From Bacteroidales bacterium (lineage in GTDB: Bacteria > Bacteroidota > Bacteroidia > Bacteroidales > UBA932): a stretch of 64,000 nt of DNA. Positions 17,364 through 25,891 of this stretch are shown here, piece after piece. The notes beneath the pieces are model-generated. The model searched no databases, was not told the DNA's origin, and saw nothing but the letters and a program-made list of their open reading frames with translations. A program made the position numbers and the translations under genes. The first letter of the stretch is position 1; every line of letters begins with the position of its first letter. The stretch spans positions 102,284-166,283 of the forward strand of contig JAFPWX010000017.1 of the NCBI GenBank assembly GCA_017412645.1, given 5' to 3'.

Positions 17364-18905
17364 TTAGAGCTTGCGAAGGAGGTTGGTGAGGTTGACTTTT
17401 GCGTCGATGCGGGCGCGGAGCTCGGCAACCGGCACGCGCTCCTGGGCCATCGTGTCACGGTCGCGCAGGGTCACGCAACCGTCTTCCAGAGAATCGTGGT
17501 CCACAGTGACGCAGAACGGAGTGCCGATGGCATCCTGCCTGCGGTAGCGGCGGCCGATGGTGTCTTTCTCTTCGTACTGGCAGGCGAAGTCGTAACGGAG
17601 GTCTTTCATGATCTCCTGGGCCATGCCGGTAAGACGCTCGTCGTTCTTGAGGAGCGGCAGCACTGCGACCTTCACGGGAGCCAGTGCGGCGGGGATCCTG
17701 AGCACTACGCGGCTCTCGCCGTTTTCGAGCTCTTCCTGGGTGTAGGCGTGCGAAAGCACGGTGAGGAACATACGGTCCACGCCGATACTCGTCTCAACGC
17801 AATAGGGAGTGTATTTCTCGCCCGTTTCGGGATCGAAGTACTGGAGATTGCGGCCGCTGAGCTTCTGGTGGTTGCCCAGGTCGAAATCGGTGCGGGAATG
17901 GATGCCTTCGAGCTCCTTGAATCCGAAGGGGAAGCGGAACTCGATGTCGGTGGCGGCGTTAGCGTAATGGGCCAGCTTCTCGTGATCGTGGAAGCGGTAG
18001 TTGTCGTCCCCGAAGCCGAGGGCCTTGTGCCACTTCATGCGCTCCTCTTTCCAGTAGGCGAACCACTCCATTTCGGTGCCGGGCTTGCAGAAGAATTCCA
18101 TCTCCATCTGCTCGAATTCGCGCATGCGGAAGATGAACTGACGGGCCACCACCTCGTTGCGGAAGGCCTTACCTATCTGGGAGATACCGAAGGGGATCTT
18201 CATACGGCCGGTCTTCTGTACGTTGATATAGTCCACGAAGATGCACTGGGCGGTTTCCGGACGGAGATAGACCTTGTCGGCTCCCTCGCCGGTGCTGCCG
18301 AACTGTGTGCTGAACATGAGGTTGAACTGGCGCACGTCGGTCCAGTTCTTGGTGCCGGAGATGGAGCAGACTATGCCGCAGTCGAGGATAATCTGCTTAT
18401 ATTCATCGAAATTGTTGGTCTCTTCCGCCTTCTTGTAACGCTCGTGGATCTCGTCGTAACGGGCCTTTTCACGCAGCACGTTGGGGTTGGTCTCGCGGAA
18501 CTTGGCCTCGTCGAAGGACTCGCCGAAGCGCTTGCGGCCTTTCTCGACCTCTTTCTCGATCTTCTCCTCAATCTTGCCAAGATAGTCCTCGATGAGGTTG
18601 TCGGCGCGATAGCGCTTCTTGCTGTCGCGGTTGTCGATGAGAGGGTCGTTGAAGGCCGCCACGTGGCCGCTCGCAACCCAGGTGTTGGGGTGCATGAACA
18701 CGGCCGCGTCGATACCGACGATGTTCTCGTGGAGACGATTCATGGCATCCCACCAGTATTTCTTTATGTTATTCTTGAGCTCGACGCCCATCTGGCCGTA
18801 GTCGTACACGGCGGCCAGGCCGTCATAGATTTCGCTCGAAGGGAAAATGAATCCGTACTCTTTGCAATGGGCTACGAGTACCTTGAAAAGTTCGTCCTGT
18901 GTCAT
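17364..18905 (-). CDS. glyS: Glycine--tRNA ligase (single-chain type)
   Basis: 513 residues from the ATG at 18903-18905; a longer frame upstream lacks homology and this start has a promoter element just before it. Class II motifs are visible: YDYGQMGVELKNNIKKYWW near the N-terminus, RPETAQCIF, FGISQIGKAFRNE (motif 2), CVETSIGVDRMFL (motif 3), and a C-terminal anticodon-binding domain (LAPVKVAVLPLLKNDE). This is the alpha2 type, not the alpha2beta2 type of E. coli, so the symbol glyS (glyQS in some schemes) refers to a single chain. It charges tRNA-Gly in the cytoplasm. Confidence 0.95.
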   Translation of the reverse strand: MTQDELFKVLVAHCKEYGFIFPSSEIYDGLAAVYDYGQMGVELKNNIKKYWWDAMNRLHENIVGIDAAVFMHPNTWVASGHVAAFNDPLIDNRDSKKRYRADNLIEDYLGKIEEKIEKEVEKGRKRFGESFDEAKFRETNPNVLREKARYDEIHERYKKAEETNNFDEYKQIILDCGIVCSISGTKNWTDVRQFNLMFSTQFGSTGEGADKVYLRPETAQCIFVDYINVQKTGRMKIPFGISQIGKAFRNEVVARQFIFRMREFEQMEMEFFCKPGTEMEWFAYWKEERMKWHKALGFGDDNYRFHDHEKLAHYANAATDIEFRFPFGFKELEGIHSRTDFDLGNHQKLSGRNLQYFDPETGEKYTPYCVETSIGVDRMFLTVLSHAYTQEELENGESRVVLRIPAALAPVKVAVLPLLKNDERLTGMAQEIMKDLRYDFACQYEEKDTIGRRYRRQDAIGTPFCVTVDHDSLEDGCVTLRDRDTMAQERVPVAELRARIDAKVNLTNLLRKL

Positions 18906-18909
18906 GTTA

Positions 18910-18917
18910 CAAAGATA
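18910..18917 (-). promoter_or_regulatory. -7 element 4 nt upstream of glyS ATG
   Basis: On the minus strand this reads TATCTTTG, a full match to TAnnTTTG, followed by 4 nt and the glyS ATG. It lies between the prohibitin stop and glyS. No TTG is seen at the usual -33 distance. If used, the mRNA would start at or inside the start codon region. Confidence 0.45.
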
Positions 18918-18922
18918 GTTTT

Positions 18923-19720
18923 TTACTTCGGAATGTCGATAAACGGAACGGCATTTCCGAGCATGTACTGCGGGAGTTTTCCATCCCACTTCTGAACCGC
19001 CTCATACTGAGTGAGTTTGGGGTTGGCGGTAAGGGCCGACGCCTTGATCTGCATTGCCTTTGCTTCGGCTTCGGCGGTGATGATCTTCTGGTTGGCCTCT
19101 TCCTGGATGCGGATGGTGTTGTTCTTGGCGGTGAGAGCCTTCTGCTCTGCCACCTGCTTGTCCACGATGCTCTGTTCGAAAGCGTCGTCGTACTCGATGT
19201 TCACCATCTGGAAGTGTACGTTGCGCACATAATCGCCGGGCAGCTGGGCGTCCAGTTCGCGCTCGACCGATTTACGCACCTCGTCGCGGTTACCCACAAT
19301 ATCAGCCGCATTATAGCCGCCGATTACATCCTTGAGCACGCCCTCAATCACCGGGGTAATGATCTTTGCGATGTAGTTGTTACCCACATTGCTGTAGAGC
19401 AGAGCCATGTTTTCCGGAACCGGGTCGAAGTTGAGCACGTAGCGCACATCGGCGGTCTGGATGTCCTTGGTGTAGGACGGGGCGTTCTCTTCGAGCTTGA
19501 CGGTCTGGATGCTCATTTTGTGGATCGTCTGCACAAAGGGGATCTTGATGTGCAGGCCGGCCTCGACTACTTCAGGCTTGATCTTTCCGAAAGTTGCGAT
19601 AACTCCCCTCTGGGTAGAGGAGACGCTGTAGAATCCGGAAAGGATGAAGATGACGACGGCGGCGATGATGAGAGTCGCGGCCACGGCCTTTTTCTGATTA
19701 GCGGGATTTGTGTGTTGCAT
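18923..19720 (-). CDS. Prohibitin/SPFH-domain membrane protein
   Basis: 265 residues from the ATG at 19718-19720; a TTG nine codons upstream is possible but lies deeper in folK. A short cytoplasmic start is followed by one membrane segment at about 13-32 (VAATLIIAAVVIFILSGFYS). The SPFH domain follows (STQRGVIATFGKI, GLHIKIPFVQ, YVLNFDPVPENMALLY). A coiled-coil Ala/Glu/Lys-rich helix ends the protein (EQKALTAKNNTIRIQEEANQ). Prohibitin-like proteins form large membrane rings that modulate proteases and membrane domains. The start overlaps the folK end by 23 bp. Confidence 0.9.
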   Translation of the reverse strand: MQHTNPANQKKAVAATLIIAAVVIFILSGFYSVSSTQRGVIATFGKIKPEVVEAGLHIKIPFVQTIHKMSIQTVKLEENAPSYTKDIQTADVRYVLNFDPVPENMALLYSNVGNNYIAKIITPVIEGVLKDVIGGYNAADIVGNRDEVRKSVERELDAQLPGDYVRNVHFQMVNIEYDDAFEQSIVDKQVAEQKALTAKNNTIRIQEEANQKIITAEAEAKAMQIKASALTANPKLTQYEAVQKWDGKLPQYMLGNAVPFIDIPK

Positions 19721-20180
19721 ATTGCTTTGTTTTTGTTGTTTGTTCAATTGCTGCGTCCAGGAGCGGCCGCACGAACGGGCGGCTCTCTACCTGGGGATGC
19801 GGGACGACGAGGGCGGGAGAGCTGATTTCCAGCGACTTATCCGGATCCGCCGCCGTCCTGTATTCGAGTATGTCGATATCGATGACGCGATTGTGGTAGA
19901 CCCGGCTGCCGTCTTCCCGGTACTGCGGAGCGTCGGTGCGGCCCATTCTGCGTTCTATTCCTTTGCAGGCGGCCAGAACGGCGGCGGGTTTGCGGCGGGT
20001 GCGGTAGGCCTCCACCCGGTTCAGGAAAGCCGGACCGACAAAGCCGAGAGCCTCCGTCTCCACGGTGGGAGAGGCTCCTTCGTTCGGGCCGAAAGCCTCT
20101 TCCAGGAAGCCCCGTGCGGCCGTCAGGTTGGCCGTACGGTCTCCAAGATTGGTCCCCAGAAGAAGATATACCAGCGCCAT
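19698..20180 (-). CDS. folK: 2-amino-4-hydroxy-6-hydroxymethyldihydropteridine pyrophosphokinase
   Basis: 160 residues from the ATG at 20178-20180, chosen because the family begins exactly there (VYLLLGTNLGDRTANL). The family signatures follow: the Leu-Asn-Arg segment (FLNRVEAYRT), NRVIDIDILEY (metal-binding Asp pair), and VVPHPQVESRPFVRPLL. It transfers pyrophosphate from ATP to the pterin in folate synthesis. Folate genes folA and thyA are elsewhere in the window (46 kb). The gene starts 5 nt after sufT and overlaps the prohibitin gene. Confidence 0.95.
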   Translation of the reverse strand: MALVYLLLGTNLGDRTANLTAARGFLEEAFGPNEGASPTVETEALGFVGPAFLNRVEAYRTRRKPAAVLAACKGIERRMGRTDAPQYREDGSRVYHNRVIDIDILEYRTAADPDKSLEISSPALVVPHPQVESRPFVRPLLDAAIEQTTKTKQYATHKSR

Positions 20181-20185
20181 ATCGT

Positions 20186-20527
20186 CTAGTCCATACCAAG
20201 TGTCACCCTGGCTTCGTCCGAGAGCAGGCTGGTATCCCACACCGGTTCGAAAACCAGTTCTATTTCACAGCTCTTCACGCCGGGAGTGAGCTCTACGCTC
20301 CGTTTTACTTCCGCTATCACTTCGTCCGCCATAGGACAGTTGGGCGCAGTGAAGGTCATTTTTATGTAGACTTCGTGCTCTTTGTTGATGTTCAGCTCGT
20401 AGATGAGCCCCAGGTCATAGACGTTTACCGGAATTTCCGGGTCGTACACCTGTTTGAGCGCAAGAACCACGGCGTCGTAGAGGGGCGCCAGTTCGCGTAC
20501 GTCTTCTGCGGTGAGAACGTCAGACAT
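20186..20527 (-). CDS. SufT-like Fe-S assembly factor (MIP18/DUF59 family)
   Basis: 113 residues with the DUF59 pattern: LKQVYDPEIPVNVYDLGLIY near the N-terminus, then MTFTAPNCPMADEVIAEVKR with the conserved Cys, and ELVFEPVWDTSLLSDEAR at the end. SufT proteins help deliver or mature Fe-S clusters. It overlaps sufE by 8 bp and is third in a sufS-sufE-sufT series, which supports the assignment. The scaffold genes sufB, sufC and sufD are not in the window. Confidence 0.9.
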   Translation of the reverse strand: MSDVLTAEDVRELAPLYDAVVLALKQVYDPEIPVNVYDLGLIYELNINKEHEVYIKMTFTAPNCPMADEVIAEVKRSVELTPGVKSCEIELVFEPVWDTSLLSDEARVTLGMD

Positions 20528-20933
20528 ATTGCTGTGCCTCCCTTTTTATTGTTTCTACCATCGAGACAAGCCCGTTCGCCCTGGTGGGCGAGAGGTTTTC
20601 CCGAAGTCCGATTTTATCGAGGAAAGAAAAGTCGTCAGCCGCGATCTCTGCCGCCGTACGGCCATTGTAAACGCTTATCAACAAGGAGATTATACCCTTT
20701 GTGATGATGGCGTCGGAGTCTGCCCGGAAGGTGATGACGCCGGCATCGCTGCGGCAATCCAGCCAAACACGGGACTGGCAGCCTTTGATGAGGCGGTCGT
20801 CGGTTTTGAGTTCCTCCGGGAAGGGTTCGAGGTTCTTTCCGAGGTCGATGAGATATTCGTATTTATCCAGCCACTCTTCCATCATGGAGAAGTCCCCCAC
20901 GACTGCGGCTTTCGCTTCTTCCAAACTCGTCAT
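20520..20933 (-). CDS. sufE: SufE sulfur-acceptor protein
   Basis: 137 residues from the ATG at 20931-20933 (the frame is open further upstream, inside sufS, without homology). The active-site Cys lies in LIKGCQSRVWL; the C-terminal helix contains FSFLDKIGLRENLSPTRANG. SufE accepts persulfide sulfur from SufS and passes it to the SufBCD scaffold. Its start overlaps the sufS stop as ATGA, so the pair should be translated together. Confidence 0.94.
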   Translation of the reverse strand: MTSLEEAKAAVVGDFSMMEEWLDKYEYLIDLGKNLEPFPEELKTDDRLIKGCQSRVWLDCRSDAGVITFRADSDAIITKGIISLLISVYNGRTAAEIAADDFSFLDKIGLRENLSPTRANGLVSMVETIKREAQQYV

Positions 20934-22153
20934 TTCAACATTTTTATTGCCTTCTTCAGGCTTTTGATAAAGTATTCCGCCTCTTCCTGGGTATTGTACG
21001 GAGCGAATGACGCCCGCACCATGCCGGTAACTCCATAGCGGTCCATCAGAGGCTCCGCGCACATCTGCCCGGAACGTACGGCTATGCCCATTTTGTCAAG
21101 GATAAGCGCCAGATCTTCATGGTGGGCCCCTTCAACTGTGAAGGAGAATACTGGTATCTTCTCTTCTGGGGCCTCCGGCACGCCGAAAAGACGCAGTCCG
21201 GGAATATCCTGAAGAGCCTCTAGCATATAGCGTTTCACCCCCTCCAGTTCAGGATAATTGCGGAATTTATAAACCCACGCAATGGCATGACCGAAGGTTG
21301 GAACGCCGGCCAGATTCTGTGTTCCCGCCTCGAACTTGTGCGGCACCGAGGCGTAGGTGCTCTTTTCCCACTTTACCGTTCCTACCATCTCTCCTCCTCC
21401 CATGTATGGCGGAAGCGAATCGAGAAGCGCCTTTTTCCCCCAGAGAACACCCGTCCCCGGAGCAGCGTAGAGCTTATGCCCGGAGAAGGCATAGAAGTCC
21501 GCGCCCATCGCCTGAACGTCAGTCTTGCAATGAACCACGCCCTGCGCTCCGTCCACCACGAGAAGGACTCCTCGGGAGTGACAATAATCCGCAATCTGCC
21601 TTACGGGATTCACCAGACCAAGCACGTTGGATACCTGGGCGACGGCGCAGATCCGGGTGCGGTCGCTTATCAGACGAGGAAGCTCCTCGAGCCGGAGAGC
21701 GCCCCTTTCATCCACAGGCAACACCTTAATTTTCAGGTTTTTACGCTCTGCCAGGAATTGCCAGGGAAGGATATTGGAGTGGTGCTCTTCTTCTCCTATA
21801 AGAATCTCGTCGCCTACGTTCAGGAAGCCTTTTCGCTCGCCAAGACAGAATGCAAGCAGGTTTATCGCCTGCGTGGTTCCGCTGGTGAAGACTACCTCCT
21901 TCGGAGAATTTGCGTTTATGAAGTCCGCTACTTCTTCGCGGGCAGCCTCAAATTCCTCGGTAGCCTTGGCCGAGGTGAAATGAACGGCGCGGTGGAGGTT
22001 TGCGCTGTAGCGCGCAGACATCCAGTCCCACTTTTCTATCACGCTTCGAGGACGCAGCGAAGTGGCCGCATTGTCCAGATAGACAAGCGGTTTGCCGTAG
22101 ACTTTTGTGGAAAGCTGCGGGAATTGTTCGCGCAATTCTTCAATCGATGACAT
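20930..22153 (-). CDS. sufS: Cysteine desulfurase SufS
   Basis: 407 residues. The PLP-binding Lys lies in FYAFSGHKLYAAPGTGVLWG, the substrate-side Cys in RSGQMCAEPLMD, and the N-terminal substrate loop in YLDNAATSLRP. This is a group II desulfurase that removes sulfur from cysteine for Fe-S cluster assembly. It is first in the series sufS-sufE-sufT-folK-prohibitin. A TAnnTTTG element lies 7 nt before its ATG, in a 41 bp region shared with divergent ruvA. Confidence 0.95.
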   Translation of the reverse strand: MSSIEELREQFPQLSTKVYGKPLVYLDNAATSLRPRSVIEKWDWMSARYSANLHRAVHFTSAKATEEFEAAREEVADFINANSPKEVVFTSGTTQAINLLAFCLGERKGFLNVGDEILIGEEEHHSNILPWQFLAERKNLKIKVLPVDERGALRLEELPRLISDRTRICAVAQVSNVLGLVNPVRQIADYCHSRGVLLVVDGAQGVVHCKTDVQAMGADFYAFSGHKLYAAPGTGVLWGKKALLDSLPPYMGGGEMVGTVKWEKSTYASVPHKFEAGTQNLAGVPTFGHAIAWVYKFRNYPELEGVKRYMLEALQDIPGLRLFGVPEAPEEKIPVFSFTVEGAHHEDLALILDKMGIAVRSGQMCAEPLMDRYGVTGMVRASFAPYNTQEEAEYFIKSLKKAIKMLK

Positions 22154-22160
22154 AAGAGCA

Positions 22161-22168
22161 CAAATTTA
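22161..22168 (-). promoter_or_regulatory. -7 element of sufS
   Basis: Minus strand TAAATTTG, 7 nt from the sufS ATG. It faces the ruvA -7 element 13 bp away, so the whole 41 bp divergent region holds both. No clear -33 TTG is visible. Confidence 0.45.
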
Positions 22169-22181
22169 ACATTTATTTCGC

Positions 22182-22189
22182 TATTTTTG
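22182..22189 (+). promoter_or_regulatory. -7 element of ruvA
   Basis: TATTTTTG fits TAnnTTTG, with 5 nt (CAGAT) between it and the ruvA ATG at 22195. No TTG is present at the expected -33 position. Confidence 0.45.
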
Positions 22190-22194
22190 CAGAT

Positions 22195-22791
22195 ATGATC
22201 GACTATATAAAAGGAAAAATTTCGGAGCTTACTCCCACTCGCATCGTGCTCGAAAACGCCGGTATCGGCTATGCTATGGAAATCTCGCTGCAGACCTACA
22301 GCGCAATGGAAAATAAGGGTGAAGGAACCATCTATATTCAGAAACAGGTCAACCCCCGCGACGGAAGCGACGTGGACTATGGCTTTGCTACTCAGGACGA
22401 ACGCTCTCTGTTTCAATTAATTACGGGCGTTTCAGGGATGGGTGCAGCCTCTGCTCGAATGGTTCTCAGCTCCATGAGCTCGGAGGAGTTCCAGAAAGCA
22501 ATCCTGGCGGAGGACATCAACCGTATCAAGTCGGTCAAGGGCATAGGTCTCAAGACGGCCCAGCGCCTGATCCTTGAACTAAAGGATAAAATCACTAAGG
22601 GCGAAGGGGACTCTGCTCCCACCGAACTCTTCCGCACCGTGGACAATCAGGCCGTGGAAGAAGCAACGCAGGCTCTGGTCATGCTTGGCTTCAATAAGCC
22701 GGCGGTCGCAAAAGCCATTCAGAAAATTCTAGAGAAAAAACCCGACTCAAAGGTCGAAGAAATCATCAAGGCAGCATTACAGATGCTGTAG
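22195..22791 (+). CDS. ruvA: Holliday junction branch-migration protein RuvA
   Basis: 198 residues with the OB-fold domain first (MIDYIKGKISELTPTRIVLE), two helix-hairpin-helix motifs in the middle (LITGVSGMGAASARMVLSSM; INRIKSVKGIGLKTAQRLIL), and the C-terminal RuvB-contacting domain (EEATQALVMLGFNKPAVAKA). RuvA tetramers bind four-way junctions and recruit RuvB. ruvB is in the same window but 7 kb away on the other strand, not in a ruvAB operon. It converges on mnmG with a 3 bp gap. Confidence 0.96.
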   Translation: MIDYIKGKISELTPTRIVLENAGIGYAMEISLQTYSAMENKGEGTIYIQKQVNPRDGSDVDYGFATQDERSLFQLITGVSGMGAASARMVLSSMSSEEFQKAILAEDINRIKSVKGIGLKTAQRLILELKDKITKGEGDSAPTELFRTVDNQAVEEATQALVMLGFNKPAVAKAIQKILEKKPDSKVEEIIKAALQML

Positions 22792-22794
22792 TTT

Positions 22795-24663
22795 CTACCT
22801 ACCAAAATACACCAGGAGAACAGAGATGTCGGCAGGAGAAACCCCCGATATTCTCGCTGCCTGAGCCAGCGTAACAGGCTGATATCGAGCCAGTTTTTGT
22901 CTTGCCTCGATTGTCAGCCCATTGAGTTTTGAGTAGTCGAAACCTTCCGGGATCGTCAGGTTTTCCAGGCGTCTGATCTTCTCTGCCTGTAGTCTTTCTT
23001 TCTCAATATAACCGCTATACTTGAGCGAGATTTCTACCGAATCCACTATCTCTTCTGGAAGACTATCAAACGTTCCACGTGGAACTCTTTTCAACATTTC
23101 GCTCAATTTCACCTCCGGGCGAAGGGCGATATCTGCGATTCTTTTGCTTTCTGAAATCACGGCTGAGCCAACGGAAGAAAGGAACGCATTGATTTCTTCA
23201 GGAGTGTAATTGTTTGATTTACAGTAGGAGGCCAAGTCGCCTATGGCTTTGTACTTTGCCTCGCAGATATCCATCCTCTGCCTAGAAGCCAAACCGATTT
23301 CATAGCCCTTACCAGTAAGGCGTTCGTCAGCATTATCCTGACGGAGAAGGATTCGATACTCGGCTCTTGAAGTAAACATGCGGTAGGGTTCATCAACTCC
23401 TTTGGAGAGAAGATCATCTATCAAAACCCCAATGTAAGACTCTTCACGCCCCAGGATAAAAGTCTCTTTTTCAGAGAGTTTCAAGTGAGCGTTGATACCG
23501 GCTATCAAACCCTGGGCCGCAGCCTCCTCGTAGCCGGTAGTACCGTTTACCTGGCCAGCCAGATAAAGGTTTTCTACGAACTTACTCTCAAGTGTGGGAC
23601 GAAGACCGGTAGGGTCAAAATAGTCATATTCAACAGCATAAGCCGGCTTGAAAATCTTAGCCTGCTCGAGACCTTCGATCGCATGAAGGGCTTCAATCTG
23701 AATCTCAAGAGGAAGAGAGGACGAGAAGCCCTGAAGGTAATACTCAGTCGTTCCACGACCTTCTGGTTCCAAGAAGAGCTGATGTGCCGGATTGTCTGGA
23801 AAAACCCTCAACTTATCCTCGATGCTCGGACAATACCTCGGTCCGACTCCCTGGATCATGCCAGTAAAGAGAGGAGAATCTTCGAAACCCCTCCGGAGAA
23901 CTTCATGAACTCTTTCGTTCGTATGAAGAATAAAGCAGTTCATCTGTTCTCTCCCCCGCTGAATCTGGGACGGAACAGGAAGGAAAGAGAAACGAGAGGG
24001 GTCACTGTCTCCTGGCTGGGCTGTGAGCCTCTGGACATCGACCGAATTAATATCAATTCTTGGAGGAGTTCCGGTTTTCATGCGACCGGTCGAAAGGCCA
24101 TGGTCGACTAGCTGTTTTGTAAGACCAAGCGATGGAGCTTCGCCTATACGTCCGCCGGGAAAAGAATGACGACCGATAAAAAGAGAGCCTCCCAGGAAGG
24201 TTCCGGCAGTAAGAATAACTGCCCGAGACTTGAAAATTGCCCCGGTATTCGTACGAACTCCCGAAATTTTTGAATTCTCAAAGAGGAATTCCGTAACAAT
24301 ATCAGCGTAAATATTTATGTTACAATGAGTTTCAAGAATCTGGCGCCATATCTGGGAATACTGTATTTTGTCGCACTGTGCTCGTGGACTCCACATAGCC
24401 GGTCCCTTGGACCTGTTAAGCATACGGAACTGCAGGGTCGCAGCATCGGTAACCAGTCCCATCTGACCGCCAAGCGCATCTATTTCCCTGACTATCTGAC
24501 CTTTAGCGATTCCTCCTATCGCGGGATTACAACTCATCTGAGCAAATCCCTGAAGATTCATGGAAACGATCAGAACCTTCGAACCCATATTCGCCGCGGC
24601 AGCGGCAGCCTCGCAACCAGCGTGACCGCCACCGACAACTATTATGTCGTAAGGGGGAAACAT
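22795..24663 (-). CDS. mnmG: tRNA uridine 5-carboxymethylaminomethyl modification enzyme MnmG (GidA)
   Basis: 622 residues. The FAD-binding start is [20 protein letters not shown]; family signatures include [20 protein letters not shown] and [20 protein letters not shown]-type sequence (here [19 protein letters not shown]). With MnmE it modifies the wobble uridine of several tRNAs. It follows ybeY directly with no gap. Codon use is more A/T-rich than in the surrounding genes. The segment encoding VPRGTF near the C-terminus contains a parS-like palindrome (23072-23085). The old name gidA reflects its frequent position next to the chromosome origin. Confidence 0.96.
   Translation of the reverse strand: MFPPYDIIVVGGGHAGCEAAAAAANMGSKVLIVSMNLQGFAQMSCNPAIGGIAKGQIVREIDALGGQMGLVTDAATLQFRMLNRSKGPAMWSPRAQCDKIQYSQIWRQILETHCNINIYADIVTEFLFENSKISGVRTNTGAIFKSRAVILTAGTFLGGSLFIGRHSFPGGRIGEAPSLGLTKQLVDHGLSTGRMKTGTPPRIDINSVDVQRLTAQPGDSDPSRFSFLPVPSQIQRGREQMNCFILHTNERVHEVLRRGFEDSPLFTGMIQGVGPRYCPSIEDKLRVFPDNPAHQLFLEPEGRGTTEYYLQGFSSSLPLEIQIEALHAIEGLEQAKIFKPAYAVEYDYFDPTGLRPTLESKFVENLYLAGQVNGTTGYEEAAAQGLIAGINAHLKLSEKETFILGREESYIGVLIDDLLSKGVDEPYRMFTSRAEYRILLRQDNADERLTGKGYEIGLASRQRMDICEAKYKAIGDLASYCKSNNYTPEEINAFLSSVGSAVISESKRIADIALRPEVKLSEMLKRVPRGTFDSLPEEIVDSVEISLKYSGYIEKERLQAEKIRRLENLTIPEGFDYSKLNGLTIEARQKLARYQPVTLAQAARISGVSPADISVLLVYFGR
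23072..23085. other. Candidate parS centromere site
   Basis: The 14 bp sequence GTTCCACGTGGAAC is a perfect palindrome and equals the core of the ParB-binding parS site known from several phyla (16-mer TGTTCCACGTGGAACA; here flanked by C and T, so 14 of 16 match). It lies inside the mnmG coding sequence. parS sites cluster near the replication origin and often lie inside genes. About 8 kb away lies a DnaA-box-like cluster. Confidence 0.7.
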
Positions 24664-25095
24664 CTATTTCTCTCCAGTAACGGATTCCCTGAGGGAAAGG
24701 TAGTAATCTTCTTTACTTCTCATCGTCTTCTGATCTTCCGGAGTATGGTCGTCATATCCGATAAGATGAAGAAGTCCGTGAACCATGACTCTTCGAAGTT
24801 CCACGGGGAACTCGGCCCCATAGAAGGAAGCATTATCGCGGACGGAGTCCACACTGATAAAAAGATCTCCCGAGAGAATATTTCCTTCGACATAATCGAA
24901 AGTGATTATGTCGGTGAAGTAATCGTGTCCCAGATACTTGATGTTGACATCCAGTATATAAGGATCGGAACAAAAAATTATGTTAACATCGCCTATTCTT
25001 TTAGCCTCCGCCTCGGCAACGAAACGAAGCCAGCGATTGTTCGCAAGTTTGCCCTTCAGATCGAAATCAATACCCTCTGAGAAATACTTAATCAT
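24664..25095 (-). CDS. ybeY: Endoribonuclease YbeY (rRNA maturation)
   Basis: 143 residues with the zinc-binding signature HGLLHLIGYDDHT near the C-terminus, in place of the family HGxLHLxGYDH, and the upstream GDLFISVDSVRDNA segment. YbeY processes the 3' end of 16S rRNA and takes part in ribosome quality control. It is immediately upstream of mnmG with no gap. A TAnnTTTG element ends 4 nt before its ATG. Confidence 0.93.
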   Translation of the reverse strand: MIKYFSEGIDFDLKGKLANNRWLRFVAEAEAKRIGDVNIIFCSDPYILDVNIKYLGHDYFTDIITFDYVEGNILSGDLFISVDSVRDNASFYGAEFPVELRRVMVHGLLHLIGYDDHTPEDQKTMRSKEDYYLSLRESVTGEK

Positions 25096-25099
25096 GGCG

Positions 25100-25107
25100 C
25101 AAAGTTA
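25100..25107 (-). promoter_or_regulatory. -7 element of ybeY
   Basis: Minus strand TAACTTTG, 4 nt from the ybeY ATG at 25093-25095. No clear TTG lies 19-21 bp upstream. It shares a 101 bp divergent region with the tonB promoter. Confidence 0.45.
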
Positions 25108-25125
25108 ACTCTATTCTCGAAAAAA

Positions 25126-25156
25126 TTGGATTTCAAAAGAAAAATTAATACCTTTG
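25126..25156 (+). promoter_or_regulatory. tonB promoter (-33 TTG, -7 TACCTTTG)
   Basis: TTG at 25126-25128, a 20 bp spacer, then TACCTTTG at 25149-25156: a full match to the Bacteroidota housekeeping promoter. The ATG of tonB follows after 40 nt, so this is one of the few promoters in the window that predicts a normal leader. Confidence 0.65.
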
Positions 25157-25196
25157 AGAACCAGTATAGAATAGTAAACAAAACGAAATACCATTT

Positions 25197-25886
25197 ATGG
25201 AAATCAAAAAATCAGAGAAGGCAAGCCTGGAGAACAAGAGACTCTTCTTCATAGAAATCGGTCTCGTCATTTCTCTCGGGATAGTACTTGGAGTCTTCGA
25301 ATACAGCTCCAAGGAAAAGAAGCAGTCTGTAATGGAGGCCGTAAGTGAGGAAATCATCGAAGACGAAATGGTTCCCATCACTCAGGAAGCTCCCCCGCCG
25401 CCACCGGCAACCCCCGACATTCCCGTCCTGTCGGACCAGATAGATATCGTAGACGATGAAATCGAGGTAGACGACAACATCCTCAACCTCGAAGACGACG
25501 CCAATCTCGGCGTTGAAATCATGGACTACGTTGAAGAAGTGGAGGAAGAGGTGGTGGAAGAAGAGGCTATTCCTTTCCAGCTGGTGGAAACCAAGCCCAC
25601 CTTCATGGGAGGCGACGCCAACACCTTCCGCACCTGGGTCAATGAGCGCCTCGAATACCCCGAAATCGCTAAGGAAAACGGTATTCAGGGCCGCGTCACC
25701 CTCCAGTTCACTGTAGGTTCCGACGGCAAGGTTTCAAACGTAAAGGTTCTCCGTGGCGTGGATCCCACCCTGGATAAGGAAGCTGTGCGCGTCGTATCCA
25801 TGTCTCCCAAGTGGAGCCCCGGAAAACAAAGGGACCGTGCAGTAAAGGTTACCTACACCTTCCCTGTTATCTTCCAGCTTAGGTAA
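25197..25886 (+). CDS. TonB-family energy transducer
   Basis: 229 residues. A short cytoplasmic N-terminus is followed by one membrane segment at about 20-38 (FIEIGLVISLGIVLGVF). The periplasmic spacer begins with a short APPPPPATP stretch but is otherwise very acidic (VDDEIEVDDNILNLEDDAN; VEEVEEEVVEEE), unlike the Pro/Lys-rich spacer of classical TonB. The C-terminal TonB domain (about 140-229) contains YPEIAKENGIQGRVTLQFTV and the final VKVTYTFPVIFQ. It should couple ExbBD energy to TonB-dependent receptors such as the SusC proteins here. exbB and exbD are not in the window. Confidence 0.92.
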   Translation: MEIKKSEKASLENKRLFFIEIGLVISLGIVLGVFEYSSKEKKQSVMEAVSEEIIEDEMVPITQEAPPPPPATPDIPVLSDQIDIVDDEIEVDDNILNLEDDANLGVEIMDYVEEVEEEVVEEEAIPFQLVETKPTFMGGDANTFRTWVNERLEYPEIAKENGIQGRVTLQFTVGSDGKVSNVKVLRGVDPTLDKEAVRVVSMSPKWSPGKQRDRAVKVTYTFPVIFQLR

Positions 25887-25891
25887 GCACT

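Noticed and set aside
19721-19747. Nine-codon longer prohibitin start (TTG at 19745-19747)
   Set aside because: ATG at 19718-19720 gives the usual short cytoplasmic tail; the TTG lies deeper in folK and has no supporting signal.
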